Shown piece after piece: positions 61,998 to 64,000 of a stretch of DNA of 64,000 nucleotides. This stretch comes from Dyadobacter sediminis. GTDB lineage: Bacteria; Bacteroidota; Bacteroidia; Cytophagales; Spirosomataceae. Positions within the stretch are counted from its first letter, which is position 1; each line of letters opens with the position of its first letter. The notes below the pieces were generated by a model. The model did no database searches. It had not been told where the DNA came from and saw only the letters and a list, made by a program, of their open reading frames with translations. The stretch is from the NCBI RefSeq assembly GCF_005860765.1, contig NZ_VCEI01000028.1:1-64000 (forward strand), read 5' to 3'. The position numbers were made by a program, and so were the translations under genes.

Positions 61998-63259
61998 ATG
62001 TAGTGTTCATTAACACAAGTGACAGCAGTGGTGGTGCCGCTATTGCCTGTTCCAGATTGCAAAAAGCACTTGAAAAGCATTTGAACATAAATGGAGTAAT
62101 TTTAACACAGGAAAAGAAGCTTGAAAACTCCTCTGTTATATCACTCACACCAACACGCTGGAAAAAACAAATGGCTTGGTTTAGATTCGTTGCAGAAAGG
62201 CTGTTATTTCTTCCGTATGAAAAATCCAGAGAAATTCGCTTTTTATTCAATCGTGGTATTGTAGGAATTGATATTAGTTCACATCCACTTGTTCAAAATG
62301 CAGATATAATACATTTGCACTGGATTAATTTTGGTTTCCTTTCTATCCATTCCCTTAAAAAATTACTATCGTTAGGCAAGCCGATTGTATGGACGCTACA
62401 TGACATGTGGGCTTTTACAGGCGGTTGTCATCATAGTGGTAAATGTGAAAATTATCAATTATCATGTGGTAACTGTAAATTCTTACGAAATCCGTCTAGC
62501 AATGATATATCATATAAAGACTGGTTATTGAAAAAAAAGACATATACTGAATTTGCCGCTATTGGTTGCAGCAAATGGCTGACAAACCGGGCCAAAAGCA
62601 GTAGCTTGCTTGCTAATTGTTACACAGCATCTATTCCAAATCCCATTGATACTGCTACTTTCTGTCCTGTTTTAAAATCTCAGGCAAGACGATTTCTTAA
62701 TCTGCCTGATAACAAAATGTTGATTTTGTTCGCTGCTATGAGAATTGATGCTGTTAAGAAGGGTTTTATTTATTTTGAAAGAGCATTACAAATTTTTAAA
62801 GAACATAATAGTGAAACGGCCAATGAAATAGAAATAATTGTTTTTGGATCAGGAAATTGTGAAATTTTCAAGCAACTGCCATTTCCTGTCCATGTTCTGG
62901 GACATCTATCAAGTGAGACACAAATTAGCCTTGCTTACAATGCTGCTTCCGTCTTTGTGATACCTTCACTTGAAGAAAACTTACCTAATACAATCATGGA
63001 ATCCTTTGCCTGTGGTACACCAGTTGTCGGTTTTGATGTAGGAGGTATATCAGAAATGATTGAACATAAACAAAATGGGTATTTGTCAGTCTATGGCTCT
63101 TCAGAATCTCTTGCAGAAGGAATCAATTGGGTGCTAAAAAATAATTTGAACGGCGTACTTTCCAAGCAGGCAAGACAAAAAGTAATTAATTCTTATTCTG
63201 AAAAAGTAGTCGCAATGCAATATAAGCGGCTTTATCAAATGTTACTTAAAGTAAGTTAA
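61994..63259 (+). CDS. GT4-type glycosyltransferase
   Basis: 421 residues, GT-B fold. N-terminal domain: MNVVFINTSDSSGGAAIACS, then IIHLHWINFGF and WTLHDMWAFTGGCHHS (acceptor side). C-terminal domain: LILFAAMRIDAVKKGFIYFE, then VIPSLEENLPNTIMESFACG TPVVGFDVGG, which holds the E-x7-E nucleotide-sugar motif and the GGISEMI end. Cysteines in GGCHHSGKCENYQLSCGNCK are seen in related WcaL-type enzymes. The start overlaps the preceding methyltransferase stop by ATGA, so the two are translationally coupled. Expected in capsule or O-antigen assembly at the inner membrane. Confidence 0.92.
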   Translation: MNVVFINTSDSSGGAAIACSRLQKALEKHLNINGVILTQEKKLENSSVISLTPTRWKKQMAWFRFVAERLLFLPYEKSREIRFLFNRGIVGIDISSHPLVQNADIIHLHWINFGFLSIHSLKKLLSLGKPIVWTLHDMWAFTGGCHHSGKCENYQLSCGNCKFLRNPSSNDISYKDWLLKKKTYTEFAAIGCSKWLTNRAKSSSLLANCYTASIPNPIDTATFCPVLKSQARRFLNLPDNKMLILFAAMRIDAVKKGFIYFERALQIFKEHNSETANEIEIIVFGSGNCEIFKQLPFPVHVLGHLSSETQISLAYNAASVFVIPSLEENLPNTIMESFACGTPVVGFDVGGISEMIEHKQNGYLSVYGSSESLAEGINWVLKNNLNGVLSKQARQKVINSYSEKVVAMQYKRLYQMLLKVS

Positions 63260-63445
63260 ACATTTGCCGGTTGTCACTAATTTTCGGTTTTTAATAATCT
63301 GAACTTATAACACTGCAAAATAAAAGTTACAAATATAATGTTAGGCAGAAGAATCAAACTTGTTCATTGCAGAAAATAGAATAAAATCAAATTCCAGCCA
63401 AGATCGATATTATTTAATAATTGATTTTCATTGCTATAAACAGGG

Positions 63446-63470
63446 AGCCGCTCTGCGGCTTTTGCTGTTT
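63446..63470 (+). terminator. Rho-independent terminator
   Basis: AGCCGC-TCT-GCGGCT (63446-63460) is a perfect 6-bp stem followed by TTTTGCTGTTT. It lies about 190 bases past the glycosyltransferase stop. Confidence 0.65.
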
Positions 63471-63654
63471 GGGAATACAGTCAGGTTGCACGTTGATGTT
63501 AACAAATGTGAAGTTCTGAAATTTGGCAAGCAGACAGCACGGTAAAATGCCGTGATTGATCCACATTCATTAGTATAAAGTCATTCCGGTATCTCTTATT
63601 AAGGTATTTGCCGGAAGTTACTTTCAGAGCAATGTTACTCTTATACAACTAGAT

Positions 63655-64000
63655 ATGAAAAGGACGATTAAAATTACTTTATGGATTTTATTATGCATCA
63701 TACTGTTTGCAGGAGCGACAACAGGAATATTCTTTTACAAAATCAAGAATGGTTTTCCTGTGTCATATGAAACAGAAAAGCCAGCAATAAATTTTCCGCC
63801 TGATCAATCAGCTGTCCTGATTTTTTCTAAAACAACCGGTTTTCGACATGCAGAGTCGATTGAAGCGTCATTGCCTGTTTTTTCTCAAATAGCACGAAAA
63901 AATAATTGGTTTATTTATCAAACAGAAGAAGGCGGTATTTTTAATCCCGAGCAATTGAAACGTTTCAAGGTTGTTATTTTCAACAATTCTACCGGCAGAG
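63655..64000 (+). CDS. ThuA-like domain protein, start only (runs off right edge)
   Basis: 115 residues visible. A membrane anchor or signal (TLWILLCIILFAGATTGIFF) is followed by QSAVLIFSKTTGFRHAESIE and FQ-type segments (NWFIYQTEEGGIFNPEQLKR, VVIFNNSTGR). The strand then FRH and the YQTED-like stretch are the standard N-terminal blocks of the ThuA class I glutamine-amidotransferase-like domain, usually secreted in Bacteroidota and linked to sugar use. The C-terminus and any added domains are outside the window. Confidence 0.8.
   Translation, partial: MKRTIKITLWILLCIILFAGATTGIFFYKIKNGFPVSYETEKPAINFPPDQSAVLIFSKTTGFRHAESIEASLPVFSQIARKNNWFIYQTEEGGIFNPEQLKRFKVVIFNNSTGR

Noticed and set aside
63360-63545. 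Open frame of 61 codons
   Set aside because: It runs through the perfect terminator hairpin at 63446 and has no ATG-led protein-like sequence.

Overview
The window looks like a chromosomal segment of a Bacteroidota bacterium, most likely Cytophagales (Dyadobacter/Spirosoma-like). The reasons are type IX secretion (T9SS) C-terminal sorting domains, RHS/YD and CARDB surface proteins, lipoproteins with Bacteroidota-style signal peptides, mostly weak Shine-Dalgarno sites, and Bacteroidota-type IS3, mobilization and tyrosine-integrase families. The genus is inference. The sequence is gene-sparse and rich in repeats, mobile-element debris and secreted proteins, so much of it reads as an accessory region. 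|| 1-5.1 kb: an IS256-type transposase end cutting into a small membrane protein, a decayed IS3 element (17-bp tandem duplication in orfB, frameshift in orfA), a LuxR-type regulator, a secreted barrel-like protein, and the C-terminal scrap of an outer-membrane beta-barrel gene. || 5-25.4 kb: two serine recombinases face each other. Outside each lies a copy (20 of 24 bases) of the same motif, in direct orientation. Between them are a secreted alpha/beta hydrolase, a Crp-type regulator, two lipoproteins, and a four-gene minus-strand operon: beta-helix protein, giant CARDB protein, RHS/YD giant, and a T9SS-sorted protein. || 25.7-39.7 kb: four giant secreted paralogues carry six blocks of a DGG-Y-GG repeat. 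Every block counts to exactly seven units, which argues for seven-bladed propellers. Two genes add malectin and CBM96/DNRLRE-like domains; the other two duplicate the propeller. Three of the four are followed by perfect 15-16 bp hairpins. || 40.4-49.9 kb: an integrative/mobilizable remnant (oriT-like palindromes, MobC, truncated HUH relaxase), then a candidate defence cassette: a PLD/DEAH-helicase/DUF3427-like protein divergent from two adjacent PD-(D/E)XK nucleases. It ends at a tRNA-3'-end-like sequence and a decayed tyrosine integrase. || 49.9-64 kb: a GC-richer hybrid histidine kinase, a DUF1080 protein, a CPA1 Na+/H+ antiporter, a divergent HxlR/NmrA-like pair with two perfect operators, a receiver-only response regulator, an ABC-F ATPase, a small conserved protein, a methyltransferase broken by an in-frame stop and coupled by ATGA overlap to a GT4 glycosyltransferase, and the start of a ThuA-like protein. 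|| The most notable candidates are the helicase plus twin-nuclease cassette, the seven-repeat propeller family, and the CARDB/RHS/T9SS operon. No homology search was possible, so all family calls come from motifs read by eye.
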